Positions 37,926 to 50,917 of a DNA stretch of 64,000 bases are shown here, in pieces. Position numbers and translations under genes: made by a program. The notes below the pieces were generated by a model. The model was not told the origin of the DNA and did not search any database. It saw only the letters and a list, made by a program, of their open reading frames with translations. The stretch is from contig VFFE01007789.1 of assembly GCA_008921705.1 (NCBI GenBank), positions 2,049,285-2,113,284 on the forward strand. The letters run 5' to 3'. Numbering within the stretch: the stretch's first letter is position 1; the number at the start of each line of letters is the position of its first letter. The DNA comes from Burhinus oedicnemus. Lineage: Eukaryota > Chordata > Aves > Charadriiformes > Burhinidae.

Positions 37926-40900
37926 TGTATAATTGTATCTAGATACCATACTCCCTTTTGTTTTGCAGGTTACACTTTTGTTATTAGTATCAGCAGATGC
38001 AAGAGGAAAGCAAGATGGAAAACATTTTTGTTTTCTCTAAATTGACCATGTGTCTAGGGTCGTCTGTTCTCTCCCTTATAGTCATAGCAAAGAAGTCGAT
38101 GTCCGCTCTCAGTGTTTCCTGAAGGCCTCTCCTAAAATCTTCAAGATATTCACTGTTTTTAATATGCATCTGGAATGAAGCAATAGAATTTGAGCTCAGG
38201 CAGGAAGATTCAATAGCTCCAGTGGCATACTTGCGATGCTTTACTATACTGTGTAATTGGGTTTGAGGTCACATCAGTAACACATCCCTACAAATTTTGG
38301 GGTTTGGCCTGTGAAGTTTTGCTGCGTGTGTCTGTGGATGTCTTGCTCTAGTTTCAATTATGGGGGGTTTTTTTGTTGGACACATAAGGAATACAGAGTG
38401 GCAAAGGGAAATGAAGCATTAAAATATACCTAATAAGAATGTGGGAGCTCTGCAACTTTTTCATAGTATAAAGTCCATGGAAAAGAGCGAATGTCATGAA
38501 TAATGTATTTAAAATAACACATTGATTGGAACATCCTTGCCACAGCATAGAAGTTGCTTTGGAGGAAGAGAAATTTCAGGAAAGTTTACTGCATATGTTT
38601 TAACTACATTTTTAAATTAGTATAGCAGGAAATTAATATGGTAGAAAAAAAGAGAAGTACCAGCACTAAATCATCTTAGTCAATCAGCCATTGGAATTTA
38701 ACCGTTCATTGTTCCGCTGTCATCTTCATTTCCATTACTAATCTTTTCTAGGGTGTTTGTTTGATAGTGGCCACTCTAGCATTTTTACAGATAACTTTGT
38801 TCAGCAGAGCAGCCTTCTTTCTAAGTTTCTTTGTGACTGAATGAATGCTACAGAATTTAAATACCATGGCTTAGAGAACGTTGAACTGAACTTGGTGAGT
38901 TATGCCTAATAACATATGTAGCTATGTTGATGGATTTTAGATATCAAGGTGCAATTTGGATTAGGGCTATGGGGTGAAAAGGGTTAAGCTTGTAAAGTAA
39001 GCATAACAACTGCTTACAGAATGATAATCAAATAGCACTCACTGAAAAATTGGGAGGCATTAATAACTATAAACTGTTGGAAATCACAATTGCATCTCTG
39101 AGAATAAGCTGTGTCAGTCTGTTGGTTAGGATTTGATTTGCCAGAATCTCAGTTGCCTTCATTTAACAACTAGTTCCTCAAGACGGAAGCATTTTGGGTG
39201 TTATTATCACTGTATAAGACAGTGTAAAAATACTATCCTTTTAAAGATGTAAGTAATGAAGGAAATACTATCCTCAGTTTTTTGTATTTTGATAAAATAT
39301 GTAAAGAAGTGTTACTGATTTCTGCAGTAAAGGTTGTTTTGTCCTCGCTGCCAGCTCTTGCTCTCTCATTTCGAGTTAGAAATAAGAAAGTTATACTGTA
39401 TTGCGCTATCAGACTCTGATAGAGATTTCTGTTTAGAAGATAAAATAATCAGTACTTTAGACAGAAAATACTATAACCAAGAAAACACTGTGAAATTATT
39501 TTGTAAGTGTGGAGTATTGTGTCTTTTACTTATTCTAAATAATTTTACTTTTGTTTGATATATTTAATATTCATATGATGCATTTATTTGGCACAGTTAG
39601 ATATCCTGCCAAATTGTAACTATAAAGCTAGTTGAATCCTTGCCTGTCTTCCACATGCAATTGCAGCATTTGCTAGTGCTGGCTTCATGTGTTCTTAAGC
39701 TGATAGAAAGTTCATCGTATTTGAGAAGGAGGGATAGAGCATTCATTATTTATCAGAAAGGCATTGAAAGCATGGGGGCCAAGAGAAGACATGTCTATGT
39801 AAAAGCAAGGAGGAAATACTCTACCTTTTTTTTATCAGTGGAAATCCTGTTTTAAAGACCCAAAATTGGTGTGATGGACAAAGACACAAAAACATCTTAG
39901 CTCTGCAGTCAGCTGTGTGGAGAGGAGTAATGTTGCTCAAGAGCAGAAATTGCAGAATATTCCAGGGGAAGAACCTTGTGGAGGTTTCCTCCTCCAAACC
40001 CTTGTTCAGAGGTTTTGTTGTGGTGGTTTTTTCGTGGGTTTTTTGTTTGTTTGTTTCTTTGGTTAGTTTGGTTTTTAACTGGACCTCCATAGCTCGTGTT
40101 TCTTCTCAAGATAATTTACAATATCATCCAAACCTGTGAACTGAACAGAAGAGAAAAGTCTTACAAAAAAGTGAGAGTTTCCTCCTCCCCAGGTAAAACT
40201 AGCACCACCAGTACTCTGTGACAGGTTCTTATGATTTTAGGTGGTATTAGAACTGGCCAAGAGTGTTGTCAATTACTGCTAGTGATTTCTGTTGGATGCA
40301 GGAGACAAAATTTAGCTGAACGGTAGCCAAAAGCTATTAATGGGAATAAGTACACAGAAGTAATTCAATCTGTGTAATCTTATCTACAGATGGTTCTGCA
40401 ATCTCTGCAAGGCGTCTGGCAAGCAACTAGAGTGATGCAAAAACAAAAACAAAAAAATCTGCATGCTAATAGAATAAAAGATGTGAAACATCTTTATGAA
40501 CTAGACCTAATTTTCTACTTGCAATAAGCCTGAGACCTCGAGACATGCAGGGCATGTGGCCCAAGAAATAAACAGTGAGTACTTTCTCATACTGAGCTGA
40601 ACTACCACCTAATGCATGATGAAGTTGTTACAAAATAATAGAATAGTAAAATAGAGGTATGCCACTCTGTGTGTTCTTTATTTTAATCCTCAAGAAGTGA
40701 GTAAATGCCATTGTGCCACAACTGCTCCCTAGGAAAAACTCCTGGAAAGAAAGGTAGAAGGAAGAAGGAGTATTTAAGTGTGGCATTTTTTTGTGATGTC
40801 TCCATGCATGTGAGCAATGCTGTGGGTTCAGAGAATGAGATGTCTAAAGAAACTCAGCTTGTTTATAAACTTTGGGTTTATTTGCTATAGTACTTTTCAC

Positions 40901-41570
40901 GGTGGTTATATGAATATTGCAAATCTTTTCCTAATTACTGATTCACTTATGCAGGTCTTCATGCGCCCTATAAGTCTTTGTTCTGCAGTGCAAGAAGACC
41001 TCGGTTCATCCCTTTGTAAGCCACTGCATTTCTCAGACGAACTCTTTGCAGTGTTCTGTCTCTATGATGCTGCTCGCTACCAGTTGGTGGTACACACAAC
41101 AATCTATCATAGTACTCCTCATGAGTTCAAAATAGTGTTAGGAGCATTTTTTTTAGTTTTGTTGTTCTGCTTTTCCTGACATATGCCCCATCTGATCTGA
41201 AGAGAGGAGATCACGCTGGGGGTTTGAAAAAATAACTGCAGTGAGAATAGGAATGCCTTCTTGTAGCAGTTCCAGTAGCACCACAGTTGAGTTGTAGCAG
41301 TGTTTTAAACCAATAGAGAAAGTTAAATTTTGTTTATTGGAAAATCCAGCAACATATGGGTCTGACATATTTGGGTAATGTACTAGTTCATTCAAGTGTT
41401 TATAAATGAAGGGGATTACAGTTGAAAAAAACCCAGGCCTGTCACTAACTGCATGAAGAGAATAATGCAATGAAATCTGTTGGAAGCCATGAAGAGTATA
41501 TACTTCTGTACTGTAAAAATTGTCTCATGGCGGATCAAAATCTTTTGATCTCCTCTCTCACATATTTTAG
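37926..41570 (+). other. CALCRL: CALCRL 5'UTR intron, middle part
   Basis: No exon recognised. It includes a T/G-rich tract at 40011-40078 with (TTTG) units. Short open frames on both strands overlap each other and show no known motif. Confidence 0.55.
40011..40078 (+). repeat. T/G-rich low-complexity tract
   Basis: ggttttgttgtggtggttttttcgtggg followed by (TTTG)n-like units. Confidence 0.8.
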
Positions 41571-41597
41571 GAGTCTGCAGCTGCTGATGCCTGGACG
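41571..41597 (+). other. CALCRL: Candidate 27-nt non-coding micro-exon of CALCRL
   Basis: A good acceptor (gatctcctctctcacatattttag ending at 41570) and a near-perfect donor (GTGAGTAAG from 41598) lie 27 nt apart. An alternative acceptor, ctgcag at 41575-41580, would shorten the exon to 17 nt. It lies on the CALCRL strand between the putative first exon and the first coding exon, and mammalian CALCRL is known to have more than one non-coding 5' exon. It contains one ATG. There is no direct evidence of use. Confidence 0.35.
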
Positions 41598-42430
41598 GTG
41601 AGTAAGGAATTCTAGCATTGTGAAACTATGCTACCCAAAGTTTATTAGGTCTGTTCCATAACTATTATTTTTGAGCCTTCTTAATCCCAGAGTTATTAGG
41701 AAGATGGAGTAGTTCCCACACATACAGCTGTGGGCTGTTGTGTGATACTATCAGAGCAGATCGGTCCAAATCCCAGCAGAAGTGGTTTCCTCAGAAATGA
41801 AGGCATGTCACCTGATTAGGAGGATTTCCAAATTGCCCTGCGTTGCTCTCAAAGAGAAGTGTGGAGATTTTGTAGTCCACTTTCAGGACTAAATGAATCT
41901 GGTGTGTATTAATGTTTGGCTGGTACTGCCCACTTGCAAAGCCCTTTTAGCTAGATGAGAATCTGCCCCTCAATGGGCAGAGTATTTCCCACAAAGTTTA
42001 TGTGAGAGGAGATGTAAGTGGATCTGTAGCTCCATTTGAGACTACTGGTTTTTTTCTAACAGTGTACTAGAGCAATTCAAATTAGGGACACTAGAAAAAG
42101 GTTGGACATTTTCCAGCTTGTATTTTTGCCTGTAAATTGGTCTGAAACAACCAAACATTGCCTGGGGTTTGAAATGCTTTGAGTTGTCTGTCTCTTTCTA
42201 AAAAGAACCAGAAATAACTAGTGTGTATAGCTATTTTTGAGAGATATCGCAACAAAACAAAACCAGTGAGTGCTAGAACAAAAGCAAGAGGGCTTATTTT
42301 TTGTCAAGAATATTGCCATCCTGACTCACAATTTCAGTCAGAGAGGAAGGATATACATTTATATTTGCACATGTTCAACTTTAGCGTTTCAAGATTATAG
42401 CACGCTGCAAGACAATTTATAATGAAAATG

Positions 42431-42484
42431 TTTTGGTGTTTTGTAATTTGTTTTTGGGGTTTTTTTGTTTTTTTTTTTCTTGGG
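42431..42484 (+). repeat. T/G-rich low-complexity tract
   Basis: ttttggtgttttgtaatttgtttttgggg followed by long T runs. Confidence 0.8.
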
Positions 42485-45400
42485 CAAATCAAAGATTACC
42501 AATTAGTGAAAAATGTTTGTGCATGTGTATGAATGTACACACAATAATGTAAGTAGACTGTCCCTCCTATCACACTCCGACAGATTTGCATTCTGACTTA
42601 AAGTCAAACTTAAGGGCAACTGCTTAAGCTAGAGGCTGCTTGTGGTTTTTCTTTTGTACTAAATGTGGTCAGCTGAAGTTAAAAAAATGATTTTTCTTGC
42701 TGACTACTTTTTTTAACCCTTTTGCTGTATCATTGAAATGGGAAGTGTCTGGAGCTCAGCAAGGATGACATTTATTCTTGGGAGGATGAGAGAAGATTAA
42801 AAGTAGAAACAGCTGATTTGGCAGGATGGCTCTGTAGAGAAAGCAGGAGGAAGAGAAATGTGGACATCTGTTAAAGCTATACCAGTGACTATTTTGGCTA
42901 AGTTCAGCTTGCAGTTCCTTTTGAATTTCTTCTTCTTCAGTAGATGTCACTGCTGTCAGTGACAAACACAACATAAACCTTTGGAGTATTATTAATTTGG
43001 GTAATGAAGAATGTAATAAAGAGGAAAAACAGGCAGTTCAATTTTTTTTTTTCCCCCCAGTCAATCCAGCGTTCAGTGTAACATGCACTAAAAATAAAAA
43101 TGAGGTTTTGCAGACCTAATTTGCTATTGCAATTCCCCATTCTCTTCCCACTGGTGTTGCCTTTTACTGGTAAAATACTTAAGACAGAATTGCTAGTTGT
43201 AGTTTTGTGTCCACTGACTTACAGTTTCATTCAATACCTATCGTGTAAATCACAGTCCTGCTGGTTTTACTGTCACAGAGTGGAATCTCGGGGGAGTCTG
43301 TCTAAGCTTCCACTATCTTTTCCCTCAAGCTAACATGTAATACACTCAAATCGATACAGTTGTCCTCTCTTCCCCACAGTAATTGTCTGCTGTTTAATAT
43401 CAGAACAACAACTTGGGAAGCATTATTATTTAAAGAAACCTAAGAATGGGTCTCTTTCATTATTAATTTATTCTCGTTGTGCATCTAATACCTCTCAGCT
43501 CTGAGAGGGAGAGAACTTTCTGAGAGTTATATTTGTTTTGCATCTCATCAGAACAGATGATTAATAAAAGCAGCCTGACTTTCTCAGCAGTACTGGCTTG
43601 CTACTTCAGTCAATGGACTATGTTGCTGTCCATTCTTAAGAAAGTTTTTAAGATTCTTGTGAAAGTTCTTGTCCAAATTAACTGGAATTAATCTTGAGTG
43701 AATGAATTCATGTAGTAATGAAAGAAATGCTTTGCTGAAGTCCAAGTAGGCATCTGAATGACCTTCATGCTGCATTTTGTAATTACGTTCAAAAGTAGCG
43801 ATGTTTAGAAAAAAGATTTTTTTCTCTATATATAAATTTTTTGCAGTTGGCAACTGTGAGAAATGAGTGGAAAGCATAGAGCGAATTATAGACTTGACTT
43901 TATCTTTTATCTCCTGGGAATAATTAATAATTTAGCACTGGATACTGGAATAGTTGATAGGAAATGTCTACAAAACCACTAGATATGAAAACATTTGGAC
44001 CATTAAAGGAACTGAGCTAAGGGGTGACTTTTGATATTGTGAAACAGAAATTATCTTGGACTGTGAATCAAAGCAGATAAATTCTGCCTTTGTTTATATG
44101 ATAGTGTATCTTTTAGATAAAATAAGCAAGGCTAAGTGAGGGCAATATTTGAATATGAATTTTAAATTTACCATCCAACATTTGTTTTAGCAAAAGGATT
44201 TTTGAAACTCTTACAGAAAAAACTATTTTGAGCTCTTGTATATGCATATAGAAAAACATACACTAAATTATGGTTGCTATGTTCTACATGATTGGTCTCT
44301 TTGCTTGTCCTGTGCACATCATTTATGGCTTTTAACCCTATGCTTTGACATACTTTGGAGATAGAAGATTACTCAATTACTTTACAAGTGAGTAGTTAAT
44401 TGGAAGGCCAGTGTGTTTTTTCCGTTCATAGGTAAAGAGGCACAACTATAAATGACTCAAGACTTGTAATAGGTTTGAATTAATCACTCTTGCCCCCAGT
44501 TATCATGCAGAATTGAAATCATATTGCCTCTTTGCTGATTTAGATATCTCCATTTATATTTAGTTTTCACTCTTCAGTCTCTACACATATTTAGATTTTT
44601 CTTTAGTTAACAGGTAGTGAATTTTAAAATTATCTATTCACTGTAGTTCTCATCACACATGCATTTCCCAGAGAAGTATTAGCTCAAACTGAGAATGTGT
44701 TTCGTGTATGCTAATTGATCTTCCTGTTAGTGTTTTAAGAGCCTTCAGAACAGCATATATGAATTTCAGTGTCTCACTGAATCACCTATGCAATTTCCAG
44801 TAATCAGTGTTAGAGGATTGCATGCCAGTGGTGAAAATAGAGGGAAGATTACTGATACAGTCTGGGTTAAATAGGCACAACAGTAACTGATTTTATAACA
44901 CATTTCTTGTATTTGCATCAAGCTATACAGTAAATAGCAGTGATGTGATATATTTTGTAGTCAGTATAGCCTACGAAATGTTGTTCATTTTATTACAGTT
45001 GCGTTAAGAGGACCCAGTCTCGGTATAAAAGCAGAAAAGAAGTAGATATATAATGCTTGCTTTTTGTGAATGGCAGTTTTTTTTTTAAAAATGAGCTTTT
45101 TGTAAAATTACTTCTGCTGGCCAGTGTACTATCAGTTGTTTGTCGTCCACCAGTCTCTTGTAGGATGTGACTGCTGGATAAGAAAAGTGTGATCCAAGAG
45201 AGAACGTGGCTTGGGTCAGGAGGCAGGTTGGTGTGTAGGGGCTCAGCTTCCAGCAGCCCTCTTGAGTCGGTAGCAGTGGGATCTTTGAGCTAGGTATCTG
45301 AGGGACTTTTGGGGTAGGTGAGTTTTTTATCTTAAGTAGCAGTGTATTATTTCTAGTGAATTAATCTGTACAAGGGAGCTTAACTCAATCAGATGTGGTC

Positions 45401-45965
45401 CCCTTTATTTTGGCTGATAATAGCTTCATTAATGCTAGTACAGCGAGATACTTAGATTTTGGAAGGTTTAGTTGTAATAACTTAATATAAATGTGAGGAG
45501 GTCTTTTGCTACCATGCAAGCAGTCGAGAAGTTCTTATCTCAGTTCCAGGCTCAGCTTTGTGGCCTTCTCAGGATAATTCAGGACACAGTGAAGTATTGC
45601 ATGAGAAATCTCTTGCACATTTCCTTTCCTTATGAGGGAGTTGTCACAGCAGGATTATGTTTAATAGGTGGTCTGGGTGCTTAATAAATAATTCTGTATA
45701 TTGTATGGTTTAGGTGCATTTTACACTTCAAGAATCAATTCCAAGAAGAGTCTGCACTGTGAGACAATTATAGCTGTTTTAGATAGTTCTGTTTTCTTCA
45801 AACTACAGATAGAGTAACTAGTTTACAGCTCACAATTAATTCTCACATTGCCATTGTCACCCTTGCAAAGTTGTAACTTCAAGTTAAAGCGTCTACTTGC
45901 TAGATCAGTTCTTCCAGAAATGGCCAAATCAAAAATCAGCTAGTATGAAAAGAACAGGAAATAAT

Positions 45966-45982
45966 TGTGTGTGTGTGTGTGT
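45966..45982 (+). repeat. (TG)n microsatellite
   Basis: An uninterrupted TG dinucleotide run of about 8 units. Confidence 0.9.
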
Positions 45983-46397
45983 TTGTGAAAGTCTAAGTCT
46001 ACTTTAGAGTAAACTGATCTGCAGTTTGCTGTTGTTGCTCAAAGGCAGATATGTCAAGGAGTCAACTCAAATTTCAGAGCTAATTGCTACATATCTGTTA
46101 GAGTTGATACCAGCTACCCACTGAGACAAACCCTCTGGAGAGCTGGTGTTAGCTGAGGTAAGGAGGCAGCAGTGCAGGAAAAACCCTGCTGCTGGAATTC
46201 ACTGCTGGTGAACTGAATGCATTTTTTTCACATCATATTGTACGTGTCCATGTATATCACATGGCATCACTATGTGTGAATAAAAATTGAGAGGACCTCC
46301 ATTGATTTGTTTTAATTCAGAAAGAAAATATTAAGTCATTTAAAAGTTTTGGCTTTCACAAATTACTAAATTTCTTCCTGCTTTTCTTCCATTGCAG

Positions 46398-46487
46398 TTT
46401 GAGTTCATTCAACTACCATATAAATCAGATATAAAAATGACAAAAATCTGGATCGCATTTTTGCTCTTCTTCTTATCGGTTACTATG
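46398..46487 (+). CDS. CALCRL: CALCRL coding exon 1: 39 nt of 5'UTR, start codon and signal peptide
   Basis: Acceptor attgcag; ATG at 46437-46439 with A at -3; donor ATG/GTGAGT at 46487/46488. It encodes residues 1-17, MTKIWIAFLLFFLSVTM, a hydrophobic signal-peptide core. It ends in phase 0. The start is chosen because it is the only ATG in frame with the ectodomain in this exon and gives a protein of the expected length. The CDS part is 46437-46487. This N-terminus is not alignable in detail with human, as usual for signal peptides. Confidence 0.92.
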
Positions 46488-47528
46488 GTGAGTCTTATGA
46501 ATTTTTTAAATCACTTCCAGCTTTAACAAGTATGTACAGAACACCATATAAATTATTAATATGGAAATGCAGAAACAACTAATCTTGTGTTCAAGTGTAG
46601 TTTCTGCACAGCAAGATCTTTATCTACCTTCTGTTCTCCTTTTAATTCTTGTGGTAAAGGAACAGAAATAGCATTTACCTCTGCTGAACCCAGCATATCC
46701 CTTGCTGACGGAGAACTTTACAGTAACGGTTGACAAGTGACATGTAAGGAGTCCTCTGCAGACCCCAGGAAGAGTGGAGGATACATCTAACTCAGATTCA
46801 GAGGACATCCTCAGAACTTTTAATTTCGCTCCTTGTATGACAGTGGTATAGTATTTTAATCTGCAGCTTTGTGTTTCCATGAAGTTTAGTAGCTTCCCAT
46901 AAAAGATGTAACTACTTCTAAAAATGCACTTTAAAGGCTCAGGTTTTAATCATGATCCACTTTCTTAGTTTTTGTTCTTTTTTTTTAATTATTTTTAATA
47001 ACTATAAAAGTGTATGTTATATGTTTTGAATACCTTTTTGTATTCTGAGGGTTGACTTTATGGTGCGCAAGACTGTAGAGAAACCAAATAGCTCTAAAAA
47101 AGCCAAAAGCTTCAGTGCATATAGTATACGGGAAGTCTCTTTTCATAAAAGATCATTTGGAGCCTGATTCAAATGCCTTTTAGACTACTGTAACTTCAAT
47201 ATATTTTACTGGATTTTTCAAAAGCTGTTGGTATGCTTCTGATCGTCTCAGTGCTTTCTATGCATTTTTCCATTATTATTTACAAATCTTGCAGATTGCT
47301 GCTCCCCCATGCTCATTCAGGAGATATTTGTCAAGATTCAGTAGTAAGAAGAATTGCTAAATTAACCAGAAAAATACAAAATCATACTGTCGGTAACAGG
47401 ATTTGAAGATCATTTTCCTTCAGTAAAATAATATTTAAAACATAATATTTAAAAAGATTGAAGTTTAAGAAGTTTATACTGGAGTCTGTACATGACTTGC
47501 TAAAAAAAAAATATCTTTTTCCTCTTAG
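46488..47528 (+). other. CALCRL: CALCRL intron
   Basis: Phase-0 intron, 1041 nt, GTGAGT...cctcttag. Nothing else recognised; the minus-strand open frame at 46620-46880 has no known motif. Confidence 0.85.
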
Positions 47529-47673
47529 TTTTTTGCCACTGCTATACCATCTGAAGGGCATCAGAATATGACAGAGGACTTCACTCAACTGAGTGTTACA
47601 CGGAATAAAATTATGACAGCACAGTATGAATGCTACCAGAAAATTATGCAAGATCCTATTCATAGGAAAGAAG
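47529..47673 (+). CDS. CALCRL: CALCRL coding exon 2: signal peptide end and N-terminal helix of ectodomain
   Basis: 145 nt, residues 18-65 plus one base of Gly66. The first residues ([10 protein letters not shown]) finish the signal region. [20 protein letters not shown] is the N-terminal alpha-helix of the ectodomain that contacts the RAMP partner, and is identical to human. C52 is the first conserved ectodomain Cys. An N-M-T sequon at N30 lies in the variable segment before the helix. Donor G/GTAAAG. Confidence 0.96.
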
Positions 47674-49172
47674 GTAAAGATTATTTTATTATAAGGTTTT
47701 ACAAAGACAATGGTCAACAGATATAATTACAATAGTTCAGGATCCTTTAGTTATATTCATTTCTTGTCTTGGCAGCAATAATTTTTCAGGCTGTAACTGT
47801 ATTTGTACAGTTTTTTAGAAATGTTACTTTGGGATTCATGAAGATAAAGTAATATGTTATATTTCCTGCCCATAGCACCAGTTCTTATATAACACAAAGC
47901 TTTTATTTCTGGTGAGATAAGAAAATGTTAATTTAAATAGATATCCAGATAAAAAAATGATGACTGATTAGTCTTGCCACTTTATTTCATTTCATGCTCT
48001 ACCTCTGTCTCCCTGGTCACATCTGCCTTTAAAAATTGAAAGTATCTTGATACACATAATCTCCCTGCTCTGAGGGTTGTGTTAGTGACATTAATGCCTT
48101 TTCTGATAACTTATTCAGAGCTAACCTCAGTAACTCTACCTGTTGCTGTATTCACTTTTTCTGACTTTATAACTTCTGGAAACATTGAATGGCTTGTGAG
48201 GCAAGAAGAGGTAATTGCATTCTTTTACGATTAGTTTTTTTTCTCTTCTGAAATTATTCTTTAGAGGAACTGAATGTCTGGAGGTCAGAAATAGATACAA
48301 GTATGACAGTTTAAGCTTATGTCCAGCCTGGGGCATCACAGCTTCAGAAGGATCTGGACAAATTGGAAATTCTTCAGATGAGAAGAGGAGCAATTACATG
48401 ATGTTTGAAAAATGCAGCCTTTGAGATGGGGGGCGGGGGATGGGGGACACATCATTAAGTCTTAAAAAGAAAACTGATGGAAGATACTAAAAACATCTTC
48501 AAAAGTGTAGAGAGGGTCAGTCATTCTGCATACCTTTTGGGAAAAGATTTGTTTATAATACCCAGCTCATTCCTAAGAGAGGTTCACTTTAGGTATTAAA
48601 ATTTGTGTGAGTGCAATGAGGCTTGAAACAGGCTCTTGAGGGACACTGTGGATGCCCTGTCCCTGGAGCACTTAGAGAAGTGTCTGCCCACGGTAACCGC
48701 CGCAGGCTTAGCTCAGCCTCCCAGCCGGGCTTTCTGATGGGACACTGCTGTGTTTTCAATGAACTGGTAAACGTATGTATAAGCTTGGTATACATCCAAA
48801 ATGTAAATAAATTCAGTAGAATAGTCTTTGCAAGCCTAAGAGCTCCTTGTTAATGTGTATTATTTGGTCTGAATTGATTTTATTTGTTTTGCCTACTGTG
48901 CTCTAGATCTGAGGTTTGTAAATTGTACATGTAGGTCATTTCAAGGTGAATGATGATGGATTTTAAAATGTGTTCAAAGAAATGTATGTATAGGGAACTA
49001 TTTCTGTTAAGCAGAGTTTTAATTAACTATTGCCAGATCTTATGTTTCTATTTTCTTTTTTCTCATTGCTGCAAGTGAGAAACTTATCTTATGCGGTCTT
49101 ACATTTTACTTTTGAAAGACTATTATGAAAGAAAGGTTGTTATTTTATTGTCAGGTCTCTACTTGTTTGCAG
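47674..49172 (+). other. CALCRL: CALCRL intron
   Basis: Phase-1 intron of about 1.5 kb, GTAAAG...cttgtttgcag. It contains a G-rich stretch (48428-48446, three G-runs). The two open frames overlapping near 48.6 kb on opposite strands look like chance. Confidence 0.85.
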
Positions 49173-49283
49173 GTCCTTACTGTAACAGGACATGGGATGG
49201 CTGGTTGTGCTGGAGTGATGTTGCTGCCGGAACTGTGTCAGTACAGCGTTGTCCTGACTATTTTCAGGATTTCAACCCATCAG
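49173..49283 (+). CDS. CALCRL: CALCRL coding exon 3: ectodomain core, first part
   Basis: 111 nt, completing Gly66 and giving residues 67-102 plus one base of Glu103. The sequence [11 protein letters not shown] followed by DVAAGT and [11 protein letters not shown] carries C69, C78 and C92, the hormone-receptor-family Trp/Asp signature, and sequon N70. Acceptor cttgtttgcag, donor TCAG/GTAAGT. Confidence 0.97.
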
Positions 49284-50267
49284 GTAAGTGTGCACAGGCT
49301 TCTACAACAACATATTTCTTAATGAAATGAAGTTTTGGGTGCTTGGTGCCTCCTGTTTACCCCACTCAAGTCACTAATGCTCCAGAATTTCAGTACCTCT
49401 AAACACGTTATTTGCATTTTCCCTGTATCACATCAAAAACTGGCAAGTTACTTATTTTCTTTTCTGAAATACACCCTTCAGGGATTCTGTAGATTAGGAA
49501 ATAGAAATTGAAGTTAGATCACAGTTTTTTTCCTCTTAGAGTTGAGCTTTTCTCTCAGACAGACAAGCAGAAATATGACTTATTCTTTTACCTCAATTTA
49601 GAAGTTAAGGTCGACAAGAATTTCTCCCACAAATTAATCTTTTCCTGTTTCTGTAGGCTAAACTTTGCATCTGTGAGCATGTGGAAAATGTCATAGACTT
49701 CCACTCTTGTCTCTTTCTGCTGCATTTGGTGTTTCCCAGGGTCCTTTCATGCTTCTTTCTATTTGATGATAGAAATCATTATGTGGTCCCAGAAATTTTC
49801 CAGTTTGGTTCTTGGGCAATTTCTCTATTGATGTTTTCCTGTCTGTCCAATCCTAATTTACAGTGACAGGATGTCAGACTTTGGTTTAGATCTTGGATGT
49901 TAAACAAGCCATTTAAATATTCTTGTCACTTCATCTGGTAGTTCTCTAACAGTTAGTTTGATATATTTTGATACTTAGTGGATTGGAGGAGGGAAATCTG
50001 TTTTCTTAAGAAGAAAAACACATTATCAGTTGCCCTTGCCAAGAAAAAGCAATGGCCTCTAGTTTCTCAGAATTCATAGTAACAAGCAATGTCTCTCTAG
50101 TCATATTAATAAAGCTGTCATTTGTTTCCCCATCTTTCTTCATTAAATAGTAGGCATCAGGAAGTAGAACTTCAGTGCTGACTGTTGTGTTTTTCTTCTG
50201 TTTTTGTTTTTTTTGTTTTTCTTTCGTTTTTCTTTTTTGTTTTTCTTGCCATCTACTTTGACTGTAG
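49284..50267 (+). other. CALCRL: CALCRL intron
   Basis: Phase-1 intron, 984 nt. Its 3' end is an unusually long pyrimidine stretch (about 50184-50250) before atctactttgactgtag. Confidence 0.85.
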
Positions 50268-50380
50268 AAAAAGTTACGAAGATCTGCGATCCAAGTGGGA
50301 ATTGGTTTAGACACCCAGAAAGCAACAGGACGTGGACAAACTACACCCAGTGTAATATCTATACGCATGAAAAAGTGAAG
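50268..50380 (+). CDS. CALCRL: CALCRL coding exon 4: ectodomain core, second part
   Basis: 113 nt, completing Glu103 and giving residues 104-140. [20 protein letters not shown] then TWTNYTQC supplies C109 and C131 and sequons N122 and N127, matching the glycosylated positions of human CALCRL. The final THEKVK leads to TM1. Ends in phase 0 with donor AAG/GTAGGA. Confidence 0.97.
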
Positions 50381-50917
50381 GTAGGAAAGGAATGCATGCA
50401 TGTTACCAGTGTCAAGAAACTGATCTGAAAAATTTCACAAGTTTCAAAACTTGAATGGCTGCAGAGTTGATGCAACGTCAAAGTGCAGAAAGAAGAAAGC
50501 GTGTTGAATATAAAGGAGGAATTGGGCAAAATAGACTCAAAAAAACCCAACCCACCTGCCTTGTCTTTTGTAGATGACTTCAACTGCTTGGATAATATGA
50601 TCATATTTTTGTTTATGGGTTTTTTAAATGTGTAGGTACTAGTACCTGTCTAGATCATCCACAGTCATCTACTGGTAAGCAAAGCGTATGCCTTATAAGA
50701 GCAGACCTTTACGTTTTGCTCTGTAGTTTTGAAGTAGGATCCAAGTTCAGCAGAACTGCAGGAGGTTTGCACATCTCTGGAGGACGTGCTGAGTGCATGG
50801 GTTTATCCAATTAACTCATAGTGACAGATTTTCAGCAGGTGCACAGCCAAAGTTTTACTTGGGATTAATACATCTTCAAGGCAGCTTTATGTACAGTTGG
50901 GATGTTTTGGGTTTGTT

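Larger units (their letters stand above)
41598..46397 (+). other. CALCRL: CALCRL intron before the first coding exon
   Basis: Ends in the acceptor cttttcttccattgcag. It contains a T/G-rich tract (42431-42484) and a (TG)n run (45966-45982). No other exon is seen. Confidence 0.6.

Noticed and set aside
48428..48446. G-rich stretch ggggggcgggggatggggg as a G-quadruplex
   Set aside because: Only three separate G-runs; does not meet the four-run pattern without zero-length loops.
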